NCBI RefSeq assembly: GCF_024519465.1
Contig: NZ_JALJRW010000023.1
Location: 1 to 58,451, forward strand
Direction of reading: 5' to 3'
Length of the DNA: 58,451 nucleotides
Source: Stenotrophomonas sp. Ste86
GTDB lineage: Bacteria > Pseudomonadota > Gammaproteobacteria > Xanthomonadales > Xanthomonadaceae
Notes under the pieces: generated by a model
Databases searched by the model: none
The model's input: the letters and a program-made list of their open reading frames with translations, nothing else
What the model was told of the DNA's origin: nothing
Part shown: one piece after another, positions 30,054 to 37,952 of the stretch
How positions within the stretch are numbered: the first letter of the stretch is position 1
How the letters are laid out: every line of letters begins with the position of its first letter
Program-made: the position numbers and the translations under genes

Positions 30054-30911
30054 ATGAGCGAATTGCCGCACGTCTTCGACGCCACCACCGCCACCTTCGA
30101 AGCCGAGGTCCTGCAGAAGTCCCTGCAGACGCCGGTGCTGGTGGATTTCTGGGCCCCCTGGTGCGAGCCCTGCAAAACACTCGGCCCGATGCTGGAAAAG
30201 CTGGCTGGCGAATACCACGGCGCATTTGAACTGGCCAAGGTCGATGTGGACCAGGAGCAGCAGATCGCGGCCGCCTTCCAGATCCGCTCGGTGCCGACGG
30301 TGTTCCTGGTCAAGGGCGGCCAGTTGGTCGACGGCTTCCCCGGCGCGCTGCCGGAAGGCCAGATCCGCGAGTTCCTGGCCCAGCACGGGGTTACCCCGGC
30401 CGAGCCGGTCACCGAGGCGGTGGCCGAACCAGAGCCGCTGGATCCCCAGGCCCAGGTGGATGTGCTGCGTGCGGCGATCGCCGCCGAGCCGGACAAGGAC
30501 GAACTCAAGCTGGACCTCGCCCTGGCCCTGCTGCAGACCGGCGCCAGCGCCGAAGCCAGCACGCTGATCGACGCGCTGCCCGCCAACCTGGCCACCGACG
30601 ACCGTGCGGTGCGCGCCCGTGCGCGTCTGGATTTCGCGATTGCCCTGCAGGATGCGCCCGCGCCTGAGGTGCTGGACGCACGCATTGCCGCCAACGGCGA
30701 TGACCTGCAGGCCCGCCACCTGCGCGGTGTGCAGCTGCTGCTGGGCGGGCAGGACGAGGCCGCGCTGGAGCATTTCCTGGAGATGCTGCGCCGCGACCGC
30801 GGTTTCGCCGAAGGCCTGCCGCGCAAGCTGCTGATCGATGCCTTCAAGGTGATCGGGGACGATGACCTGATCGGCCGCTACCGCCGGCGCATGGCCTCGC
30901 TGCTGTTCTGA
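30054..30911 (+). CDS. CnoX/YbbN-type thioredoxin with TPR-like C-terminus
   Basis: A 285-residue cytoplasmic protein with a thioredoxin domain (about residues 5-110) and a C-terminal helical region with TPR-like repeats (LDPQAQVDVLRAAIAAEP, LDLALALLQTGASAEA, LRGVQLLLGGQDEAALEHFLEML). In E. coli YbbN/CnoX is a chaperone-redoxin that hands proteins to GroEL and DnaK. Here the active site is WAPWCEPCK with both cysteines (C37 and C40), whereas E. coli YbbN has lost the first; it may thus still reduce disulfides. The start ATG at 30054 is preferred over TTG at 30045. Confidence 0.92.
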   Translation: MSELPHVFDATTATFEAEVLQKSLQTPVLVDFWAPWCEPCKTLGPMLEKLAGEYHGAFELAKVDVDQEQQIAAAFQIRSVPTVFLVKGGQLVDGFPGALPEGQIREFLAQHGVTPAEPVTEAVAEPEPLDPQAQVDVLRAAIAAEPDKDELKLDLALALLQTGASAEASTLIDALPANLATDDRAVRARARLDFAIALQDAPAPEVLDARIAANGDDLQARHLRGVQLLLGGQDEAALEHFLEMLRRDRGFAEGLPRKLLIDAFKVIGDDDLIGRYRRRMASLLF

Positions 30912-31139
30912 TCCCGGCACGGTGTCGCCCGGGAGATGCCGGATGCGACACCGACTTCTAACGGATTCCACGTGTCCTAGGCGTGATCCCGGTCACGTTC
31001 AGAAACCCTGCACGACGCCCGGGCAATAATGCCGGCGCGGCGTATTGGACGTCGCGATTCATTCGGGGGGATGAGGTCTGGGCCCATCGGGGTCGCAGGG
31101 CTACGCCCCGCCCTGCTGGGCCAGATGACCGTGAGTTCG

Positions 31140-32789
31140 ATGCGCTTGCCACACGTTCCCTCCCTGAGCGGCCGCCTGCTGATGCTGGCGGCCCTGCTGT
31201 TGACCGCCCTGCCCGTGTTGGCCCAGGACTGGACCTACCGGGTCCGTCCGGGTGACACCCTGTGGGACCTCGGCGCGCGCTATCTCAAACCGTCGGTGCC
31301 TTGGGAAAAGTTGCAGGCGCACAACCACGTGGCCGATCCGTATCGCCTGACGCCGGGCACCCAGCTGCGCTTTCCCATCCCCTGGCTGGCCGTGCAACCT
31401 GCGCCGGCGCGTGTGCTGGCCGTCCGCGGCCGGGTCCAGGTTGGCGATGCCGGTCGGACGACGCTGCGTGCGGTCATCGAAGGTGAGCTGCTGACGATCG
31501 GCCAGCAACTGGTTACCGGCGCCGACGCCAGTGTCACCATCGCCTTCGCCGATGCCTCGCGGCTGCAACTGCGCGAGAACTCGCGCCTGCGCCTGGACCA
31601 GCTGAGCCGCTACGGTCGCACCGGCATGGTCGATACACGCCTGCGCCTGGAACAGGGCCGCACCAGCAGCCGGGTGACGCCGGCCAAAGGCCCGGCGTCG
31701 CGGTACATCATCGACGCCCCCAGTGCGACCAGCAGCGTGCGCGGCACGGTGTTCCGGGTCAGCGCGGGCGATGCCACCCATAACGCGTCCACCGAGGTGA
31801 TCGAAGGCAAGGTGCAGGTCGGCAATCGCCGCGGCCAGCGCCTGGTCACGCGTGGCCAGGCAAGCCGCAGTGTGTCCGTCGATGCACGTCCGGGCGACGT
31901 GGAAGCCCTGCTGCCCCGACCGGTGCTGGACCCCGCGCGGCTGCACCTGGACCCGCTGCCGGCGCAGCTGTCATGGTCGGCGGTGAGTAGCGCCGCTCAG
32001 TACCGGGTCGAGGTGGTCCGTGCCGACCAGCCGGAGATCCTGCTGTTCGCCCGGGACACTGCCGCCACCACGCTGACCGTACCCGACCTGCCCCCGGGCG
32101 AGCTGCGCCTGCTGGTGCGCGCGGTCAGTGCCGATGGCGTGGAAGGCCTGGATGCCGAGCGCGACTTCGTGGTGCGCGACCAGCCGGTGGCCCCGTTGAC
32201 GGTGCGCCCGGTCAACCAGGAAACCGTCAATAGCGCGCGGCCGCGATTCGAATGGAGCCAGGTCAGCGACGCCGAGGCCACCGTGCTGCAGATCGCGCGC
32301 GATGCGCAGTTCCTCGAACCGGTGCTGGAGCAGGAGAGCCGCGGCACCCATCTGCGCCCGACCCAGGCGCTGGCGCCGGGCGCCTATTTCTGGCGCGTGG
32401 CGTCGCGCGATGCCGCCGGCCACCGCGGCCGTTTCGGCCAACCGGTGGCGCTCACCCTCAGTGATGCCCCGGTCGATCCGGCACTGCAGCCGCCGCAGGC
32501 CGCCAAGGGCCAGTTGACGCTGCGCTGGCAGGCCGGCGCACCCGGCCAGCGCTATCGCGTGCAGCTGGACCGCAAAGGCGATTTCGCCCAGCCGCTGCTG
32601 GACCGCGACGTCGATCAACCCGAGGTCTCGCTCAAACGTCCGTGGCACGGCGCCCTGCACGTGCGCGTGCAGTACATCGACGACGATGGCTACGCCGGCC
32701 CGTTCTCGCCGGCGCAGCAGATCAAATTGCCCTGCCGTACCTGCTATGGCGCTGGCGGCGGCGCGCTGCTGTTGTGGTTGCTGCTGTGA
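31140..32789 (+). CDS. Exported LysM-FecR domain protein
   Basis: A 549-residue periplasmic protein with a signal peptide (LLMLAALLLTALPVLAQ). A LysM module, which binds peptidoglycan, is at about residues 30-80 (YRVRPGDTLWDLGARYL and LTPGTQLRFP). A FecR domain follows (about 95-260: VRGRVQV, GQQLVTGADASVTIAFADAS, SATSSVRGTVFRVSAG, EVIEGKVQV). Then come fibronectin-like repeats (LSWSAVSSAAQYRVEV, FEWSQVSDAEATVLQIA, LRWQAGAPGQRYRVQLD). The start could also be 31125. Its TGA overlaps the GTG of the diguanylate cyclase gene, so both are translated together. Pairs of FecR and CHASE2 proteins are common, and this protein probably regulates or senses for its partner. Confidence 0.9.
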   Translation: MRLPHVPSLSGRLLMLAALLLTALPVLAQDWTYRVRPGDTLWDLGARYLKPSVPWEKLQAHNHVADPYRLTPGTQLRFPIPWLAVQPAPARVLAVRGRVQVGDAGRTTLRAVIEGELLTIGQQLVTGADASVTIAFADASRLQLRENSRLRLDQLSRYGRTGMVDTRLRLEQGRTSSRVTPAKGPASRYIIDAPSATSSVRGTVFRVSAGDATHNASTEVIEGKVQVGNRRGQRLVTRGQASRSVSVDARPGDVEALLPRPVLDPARLHLDPLPAQLSWSAVSSAAQYRVEVVRADQPEILLFARDTAATTLTVPDLPPGELRLLVRAVSADGVEGLDAERDFVVRDQPVAPLTVRPVNQETVNSARPRFEWSQVSDAEATVLQIARDAQFLEPVLEQESRGTHLRPTQALAPGAYFWRVASRDAAGHRGRFGQPVALTLSDAPVDPALQPPQAAKGQLTLRWQAGAPGQRYRVQLDRKGDFAQPLLDRDVDQPEVSLKRPWHGALHVRVQYIDDDGYAGPFSPAQQIKLPCRTCYGAGGGALLLWLLL

Positions 32790-34411
32790 AACCCCTGCTG
32801 CTGTCCTGGCCGCAACGCATCGTGCTGTCGACCCTGGTCGGCGCGCTGGCGGCGGCGGCCAGTCATTTGCAGTGGTTCTGGCAGCAGGATGAAGCGGTGT
32901 ACGACGCTTACGTCGGCCGTTGGGAATACCGTCCCGACCCACGCCTGCTGATCGTGGCGATCGACGACAACAGCCTGCAGCAGATCGGCCAATGGCCGTG
33001 GCCACGCGCCACCCACGCCCAACTGCTGGACCGTCTTACCCAAGTCGGCAGCGCGCGGGTGGTGCTGGATCTGATGCTGTCCGAACCGGACCGCCAGGAT
33101 GCGGCGCAGGACGCCGACCTGGCCGCGGCGATCCGCCGCAACGGGCATGTCGTGTTGCCGGTACTGGCCGCCCCGGCCAGTGGCCCACGCATGGCCGAGG
33201 AACTGCTGCCGATCCCGCTGATTGCCGCCAACGCGGCCACGCTCGGCCACAGCGACGTCGAAGTGGATGCCGATGGCGTCGCGCGCGGGCTGTACCTCAC
33301 GGCCGGGATCGGCTCACCGCACTGGCCGGCCCTGGGGCTGGCGCTGGCCGACACGCCCGGCCCGCTGCCGGGCCTGCGCGATCCCGATCCGGCGCAGTCC
33401 TCGCCCTACCAGTGGCGCCGCAACCACTACGTGCGCGTGCGTTACGCCGGCCCACCGGAGACCTTCCCGCAGGTGTCCTACGTGGACGTGCTCAACGGCG
33501 AGGTCGATCCGGCACTGCTGCATGGGCGGCGGGTGCTGGTCGGCATGACCGCCAGCGGCATCGCCCCACGCCTGCTCACCCCGACCACCCGCGAGCGCTG
33601 GATGAGCGGCAGCGAATACCAGGCCAACGTGGCCTCGATGCTGCTCGATGACAAGGTCATCCGGCTGCTGCCCACGCTGTGGCAGGACCTGCTCAGCGGG
33701 GTGCTGGTGGCGCTGTGCTGCCTCGGCCTGACCCTGCCGCGGGCGGCGGCCAGCGCCCTGCTCGCCCTGCCCGTTACCCTGCTGATCAGTTTCGTGGCGC
33801 TGCGTGCCGGCAACCTGTGGTTCGCCCCGGCCGCCGCACTCACCGGCATGCTCGCGGTGATTGCCGCCTGGGTGCTGTGGCGCATCAGCGCATGGCGACG
33901 CCAGGCCAACAGCGATGCACTGACCGGGCTGGGCAACCGGCTGCGCTTCGAGCAGACCCTGCAGCAGGAACACGAGGCCGGCCGCCGGAGTGGCCGCCCG
34001 CTCAGCCTGGTGCTGATCGACGTGGATCATTTCAAACACCACAACGATCTCTACGGCCACCATGCCGGGGACAGCGTGCTGCGCCAGATCGCCGGCGAAA
34101 TCGGCGCCCATGCACGCCGCCCGCGCGATATGGCCGCCCGCTTCGGCGGTGACGAGTTCGCCCTGATCCTGCCCGACACCAGCGCCGAGGGCGCCGTGCA
34201 GGTGGTCGAGGATCTGCTGGCGCGGACGCGGGCCATGGAGGTCCCGGCCGGGCCGGGGCAGACCCTGCAGATCACCCTGACCGTGGGCATCTTTACCCGC
34301 GTACCTGCCAGCGACAGCGAGCCGCGCCATTACTTTGAAGGCGCCGATGCGGCGCTGTACCGGGCCAAGGCGGCAGGCCGCGACGGCTATGCGGCCGATG
34401 ACGGCGGCTGA
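32786..34411 (+). CDS. CHASE2-GGDEF diguanylate cyclase
   Basis: A 541-residue inner-membrane enzyme predicted to make cyclic di-GMP from GTP. One N-terminal helix is followed by a periplasmic CHASE2 sensor domain (about 45-290: RLLIVAIDDNSLQQIGQWPWPR, ARVVLDLMLSEPDR, GRRVLVGMTASGI). Three membrane helices follow (about 295-375), then a GGDEF domain: SDALTGLGNRLRFE, LIDVDHFKHHND and RFGGDEFAL (GGDEF at about 454). An RPRD sequence five residues before GGDEF matches the inhibitory RxxD site, so product feedback is likely. The start GTG at 32786 overlaps the stop of the LysM-FecR gene; earlier residues in this frame are out-of-frame sequence of that gene. Confidence 0.92.
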   Translation: MKPLLLSWPQRIVLSTLVGALAAAASHLQWFWQQDEAVYDAYVGRWEYRPDPRLLIVAIDDNSLQQIGQWPWPRATHAQLLDRLTQVGSARVVLDLMLSEPDRQDAAQDADLAAAIRRNGHVVLPVLAAPASGPRMAEELLPIPLIAANAATLGHSDVEVDADGVARGLYLTAGIGSPHWPALGLALADTPGPLPGLRDPDPAQSSPYQWRRNHYVRVRYAGPPETFPQVSYVDVLNGEVDPALLHGRRVLVGMTASGIAPRLLTPTTRERWMSGSEYQANVASMLLDDKVIRLLPTLWQDLLSGVLVALCCLGLTLPRAAASALLALPVTLLISFVALRAGNLWFAPAAALTGMLAVIAAWVLWRISAWRRQANSDALTGLGNRLRFEQTLQQEHEAGRRSGRPLSLVLIDVDHFKHHNDLYGHHAGDSVLRQIAGEIGAHARRPRDMAARFGGDEFALILPDTSAEGAVQVVEDLLARTRAMEVPAGPGQTLQITLTVGIFTRVPASDSEPRHYFEGADAALYRAKAAGRDGYAADDGG

Positions 34412-34479
34412 GCCCACGCGCACACCATACGCAGGCGAATGTTAGACTCCGGCCACCTTCCCCTGCGCAGCCCGTCCCG

Positions 34480-34959
34480 ATGAAGGCCACCGTTTTCCGC
34501 CATGGCATTAACCTGTGGCCGCCATTCCTGTTTACCGGCATCCACGTCACCGAGGTCAGCGACGACTACCGCCACGTGCGCGTCGAACTGCGCATGCGCC
34601 CGTGGAACCGCAACTACGTGGGCACCCATTTCGGTGGCAGCCTGTTTGCGATGACCGATCCGTTCTGGATGCTTACCGTGATGCAGAACCTGGGCCGCGA
34701 TTACTACGTATGGGACCGCGCCGGTGCCATCGAATTCATCAAGCCCGGTCGTGGCACGGTGACGGCCGAGTTCCGCCTGGATGATGCACTGCTCGATCAG
34801 CTGCGCGCGGCGACCGCCGGCGGCGAGAAGTACCTGCACTGGTTCAGCAACGACATCCTCGATGCGCAGGGCGAGGTGGTCGCACGCGTGCGCAAGCAGG
34901 TCTACCTGCGGCTCAAGCCTGACGCGCGCAGCCCCAAGGCGCCCGACAGCAAGGGTTGA
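34480..34959 (+). CDS. DUF4442 hotdog-fold protein, possible thioesterase
   Basis: A 159-residue cytoplasmic protein resembling the DUF4442/PaaI-like hotdog thioesterases: LRMRPWNRNYVGTHFGGSLFAMTDPFWMLTVM contains the pattern where the catalytic asparagine or aspartate usually lies, followed by AGAIEFIKPGRGTVTAEF and ARVRKQVYLRLK. The substrate is unknown. It stands alone 68 bases after the diguanylate cyclase gene and has its own start at 34480 (MKATVFRHG). Confidence 0.85.
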   Translation: MKATVFRHGINLWPPFLFTGIHVTEVSDDYRHVRVELRMRPWNRNYVGTHFGGSLFAMTDPFWMLTVMQNLGRDYYVWDRAGAIEFIKPGRGTVTAEFRLDDALLDQLRAATAGGEKYLHWFSNDILDAQGEVVARVRKQVYLRLKPDARSPKAPDSKG

Positions 34960-35010
34960 TCCGGCACGTGGTTGCTATCCTCGGTGCCCCTGCGTTTCAC
35001 CGACGACCTC

Positions 35011-35727
35011 ATGCGCCTGCTGTCTGCTGCCCTGCCCCTGCTGTGCCTGCCCATACCTGCGCTGGCCCTGGAGGTTCCGCCGGTGGCGTATCCGCGTCTG
35101 CCGGCTGTCGCCAGCAATGCTGAAGGCTTCGTTCCAGACGGGTGGCGCATCGAACAGCGCCTGGACGGCGACCTCAACGCGGACAAGCGCGCCGACCTGG
35201 TGCTGGTGCTGCGTCAGCAGGACCGGCACAACGTGGTCGAGCATGAGGGCTTGGGCATCAGCCCGCTGGACAGCAATCCGCGCCTGCTTGCCGTCGCATG
35301 GTCCAACCCGGACGGCAGCTATGCGCTGGCCGCGCAGAACCACACCCTCATCCCGCGCCACGAATACCCGAACATGTCCGATGTATTCGAGGACGGTTCC
35401 GGCGGCGTATCGATCGTGCGCGGCACGTTGCAGGTGCAGCTGTATTTCTTCTCCAACGCCGGCAGCTGGTCCACCGGCTCGACGACCTTTACCTTCCGCT
35501 GGCAGGACCAGGCCTTCGCGCTGATCGGTTACGACAGCCGGTCGCTGATGCGCAACGCCGGGGAGACCGAGGCACTGAGCATCAACTATTCCACCGGCAG
35601 GCTGCGCCGCGCGCATGGCAGCATTGAAGACGACCGCGACCAGGTGCAGTGGGAAGCGCTGCCGTCGACCAAACGCTGGACACTGAACAGCATTGGTGAC
35701 GGGGGAGCGTTTCAACCGTTGCCCTAG
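35011..35727 (+). CDS. Exported protein with FG-GAP-like calcium motif
   Basis: A 238-residue protein with a signal peptide (MRLLSAALPLLCLPIPALA). Near residue 55 the stretch RLDGDLNADKRADLVLVL matches the DxNxDxxxDL calcium-binding pattern of FG-GAP/VCBS repeats; only one repeat is clear. The rest is mostly beta-type sequence, e.g. LQVQLYFFSNAGSWSTGSTT and FTFRWQDQAFALIGYD, without a recognised domain. The start at 35011 gives a clean signal peptide; the earlier ATG at 34972 would place 13 residues before it. Function unknown. It is convergent with the next gene. Confidence 0.8.
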   Translation: MRLLSAALPLLCLPIPALALEVPPVAYPRLPAVASNAEGFVPDGWRIEQRLDGDLNADKRADLVLVLRQQDRHNVVEHEGLGISPLDSNPRLLAVAWSNPDGSYALAAQNHTLIPRHEYPNMSDVFEDGSGGVSIVRGTLQVQLYFFSNAGSWSTGSTTFTFRWQDQAFALIGYDSRSLMRNAGETEALSINYSTGRLRRAHGSIEDDRDQVQWEALPSTKRWTLNSIGDGGAFQPLP

Positions 35728-35767
35728 CCACGGACGCCCGGCGCCCGCGTGGCGCCGACGTCATGCG

Positions 35768-37078
35768 TTACTGCGGCTGCCAGGCCAACGGCAGCCGCGC
35801 GCGGATCATCGCGCTCGCGTCGGTGGAAGGCCGCGCAAAGCGTCGCACCTGCACGCCTCGACCATCGGCGCTGGGCTGCAGCGGGCGGTGCGCGCTGCGG
35901 AGTGGATCGGGCAATCGTGCCAGCGTGGCCATCGCACCCTTGCCGTCGTTCGGCTGTCCACGCAGCCACAACATCGCCGCGGCCAGCCGCAGCTGCGCGC
36001 CGGCATCCTGCATGCGCCAGCTGTACTCGTCATATGCCGGCCCGGCGATGTCCTGCAGCATGCAGCCCACCGCATTGGCCACGCACTGCAACGACCACAC
36101 CGACGGCGGCGTGGCCAGCGTCACCCTGCGGTCGTCGCGGATCTGTTGCTGCACCTCGGTCGCGCAACTGCGTGACAGCAGCGCGGCACTGCGTGCCTGG
36201 GTCTTTTCCGTGTCGTACAGCCAGCGCGATTGGCCGTCCGGCAGGCGTGCGGTTGCAGCGCGCTGGAAGGCGAACTCCCCGCGCATGGGCACGCACAGGT
36301 CCAGCTCGGCCACCGTCGGTGCGGCCAAGGCCTGCTGGCAGATCGTCGGCAGAGACGCATCGGCCGGCAGCTCGGACATTATCTCGGTGAACAGCGACGC
36401 ATTGCGACTGGCCATGGCACCGCCCACCATCGCCACCAGCAGGCTGTCGCTGCTGCGCATCAACATGCGCCCGGTGCCGATGTCCTCGCAGACGCCCTGC
36501 AGGGCCTGGCTGCTGTTGCCGCGCACCTGTTCCAGCGCGTGCAGCGACAGCCGCTCCATCAACGCCTGAATCGGCGGAAACGGCATCGACACGTCACTGG
36601 CGAACAGATTGCGGTAATGGTCGTTACGGCTCAACGCGCTGATGCGCGCATGCAGCCCGTCATGCCCGCGATGCGCCTGGGCCACCTCCGCCGCATGCGC
36701 GCGTACGTCGTCCAGGCAACTGTCGGTGGCGCGCCCGCACCAGCCGTGGGCGGGCGTGGCCTTCGGGTATCGCCCTTCGGCGACGCTGGTCGTCCACGGC
36801 TGCGAGGTTTCCGCGGCAATCGCCTGCGCGAACGCCTGCGTATCGCGTGTGGTCAGCGCGCGCATCCGGGCAGGATCGATGCCGTCGTAGGGCAACAGCC
36901 ACAGCGGCGGGAACGCATTGCGCTCGGGCACCTGGTCGCGCGGCGCGGCCTCCATCGCCGCCAGCGCCGCACGCTCGGCGGCCGGCACCGGCAGCAGCCA
37001 AGACACCAGCACCACCACCACCAGCAGCGCGCCCATCCCGAGCACGGCCATGCCCACCCACTTCACTCCGTTCAACAC
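35768..37078 (-). CDS. Membrane-anchored protein of unknown function
   Basis: A 436-residue protein with one N-terminal membrane helix (about residues 8-30, GMAVLGMGALLVVVVLVSWLLP), so the remainder probably lies in the periplasm. It has several cysteines (GWCGRATDSCLDD, VCEDIG, TICQQAL, DLCVPM, RSCATEV, LQCVANAVGCML). No domain was recognised. The start is GTG at 37078, with GGAGG 6 bases upstream; the upstream extension looks noncoding. The next gene, DUF502, is divergent and its start is only 74 bases away. Confidence 0.78.
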   Translation of the reverse strand: MLNGVKWVGMAVLGMGALLVVVVLVSWLLPVPAAERAALAAMEAAPRDQVPERNAFPPLWLLPYDGIDPARMRALTTRDTQAFAQAIAAETSQPWTTSVAEGRYPKATPAHGWCGRATDSCLDDVRAHAAEVAQAHRGHDGLHARISALSRNDHYRNLFASDVSMPFPPIQALMERLSLHALEQVRGNSSQALQGVCEDIGTGRMLMRSSDSLLVAMVGGAMASRNASLFTEIMSELPADASLPTICQQALAAPTVAELDLCVPMRGEFAFQRAATARLPDGQSRWLYDTEKTQARSAALLSRSCATEVQQQIRDDRRVTLATPPSVWSLQCVANAVGCMLQDIAGPAYDEYSWRMQDAGAQLRLAAAMLWLRGQPNDGKGAMATLARLPDPLRSAHRPLQPSADGRGVQVRRFARPSTDASAMIRARLPLAWQPQ

Positions 37079-37152
37079 AGCATTCCTCCAGCGCGCCGCT
37101 TCCTGCGGTGGCCGGCAGGGTAATCCGGGCGGCGGCACGGCTACAATGCGGC

Positions 37153-37830
37153 ATGTCGCCCGAAGCCCCCCAACTCGTCCCGCGCCCCTCCCTGCAGCGC
37201 CTGTTCCTGACCGGCCTGCTGACCCTGCTGCCGATCTGGCTGACCTGGGTGGTGGTCAAATTCGTCTTTGTGCTGTTGTCGGGCATTTCCAGCCCGGTGG
37301 TGGTGCCCCTGTCCGAGCAGATCGCCGCCTCGTTCCCGCATTACCTGGGCTGGGTCAAGGTCGAGTGGATGCAGAACGTGATCGGCCTGGCCGCCACCCT
37401 GCTGGTGATCCTCAGCGTGGGCGTGCTCAGCCGCCGGGTGATCGGCCAGCGCCTGCTGCGCTGGTTCGGCGCGGTGATCAAGCGCATTCCACTGGCCAGC
37501 ATCATCTACGACAGCGCCAAGAAGCTGCTGGACATGCTGCAGACCGAGCCGGGCAGCACCCAACGCGTGGTGCTGATCGATTTCCCGCACCGTGACATGA
37601 AATCGGTCGGGCTGGTCACTCGGGTAATCCGCGAACAGGGCACCGGTCGCGAGCTGGCTGCGGTGTACGTGCCGACCACGCCCAACCCGACCTCCGGCTA
37701 CCTGGAAATCGTGCCGGTGGAACTGCTCACGCCCACCGACTGGACCGTCGACCAGGCCATGAGCTTCATCATCTCCGGCGGCGCCGTCGCCCCGGAAACC
37801 GTGCCGTTCACCCGCGCCGGAGACCGCTAG
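37153..37830 (+). CDS. DUF502 family membrane protein
   Basis: A 225-residue inner-membrane protein of the DUF502 family, found in bacteria and plants; no biochemical role is known. Typical features are LFLTGLLTLLPIWLTWVVVKFV, a second membrane segment NVIGLAATLLVILSVGVLSRRVIGQRL, then RIPLASIIYDSAKKLLDML, VVLIDFPHRDMKSVGLVT and TTPNPTSGYLEIVP. The start is ATG at 37153. A TACAAT box lies at 37142-37147, so close that the mRNA may begin at or next to the start codon, but no good -35 box was found. Confidence 0.92.
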   Translation: MSPEAPQLVPRPSLQRLFLTGLLTLLPIWLTWVVVKFVFVLLSGISSPVVVPLSEQIAASFPHYLGWVKVEWMQNVIGLAATLLVILSVGVLSRRVIGQRLLRWFGAVIKRIPLASIIYDSAKKLLDMLQTEPGSTQRVVLIDFPHRDMKSVGLVTRVIREQGTGRELAAVYVPTTPNPTSGYLEIVPVELLTPTDWTVDQAMSFIISGGAVAPETVPFTRAGDR

Positions 37831-37952
37831 AGGCGCGCCACCAGGGACGGCAGCGGGTCTTTACCCCTGCTGACGCGCGGTGGTGCGGCGCTGGCCGTAC
37901 GCGCGCGGATCGGGCAAGCTCCCCGGTCTGTGTAGTGTTACGGATACCGCCG

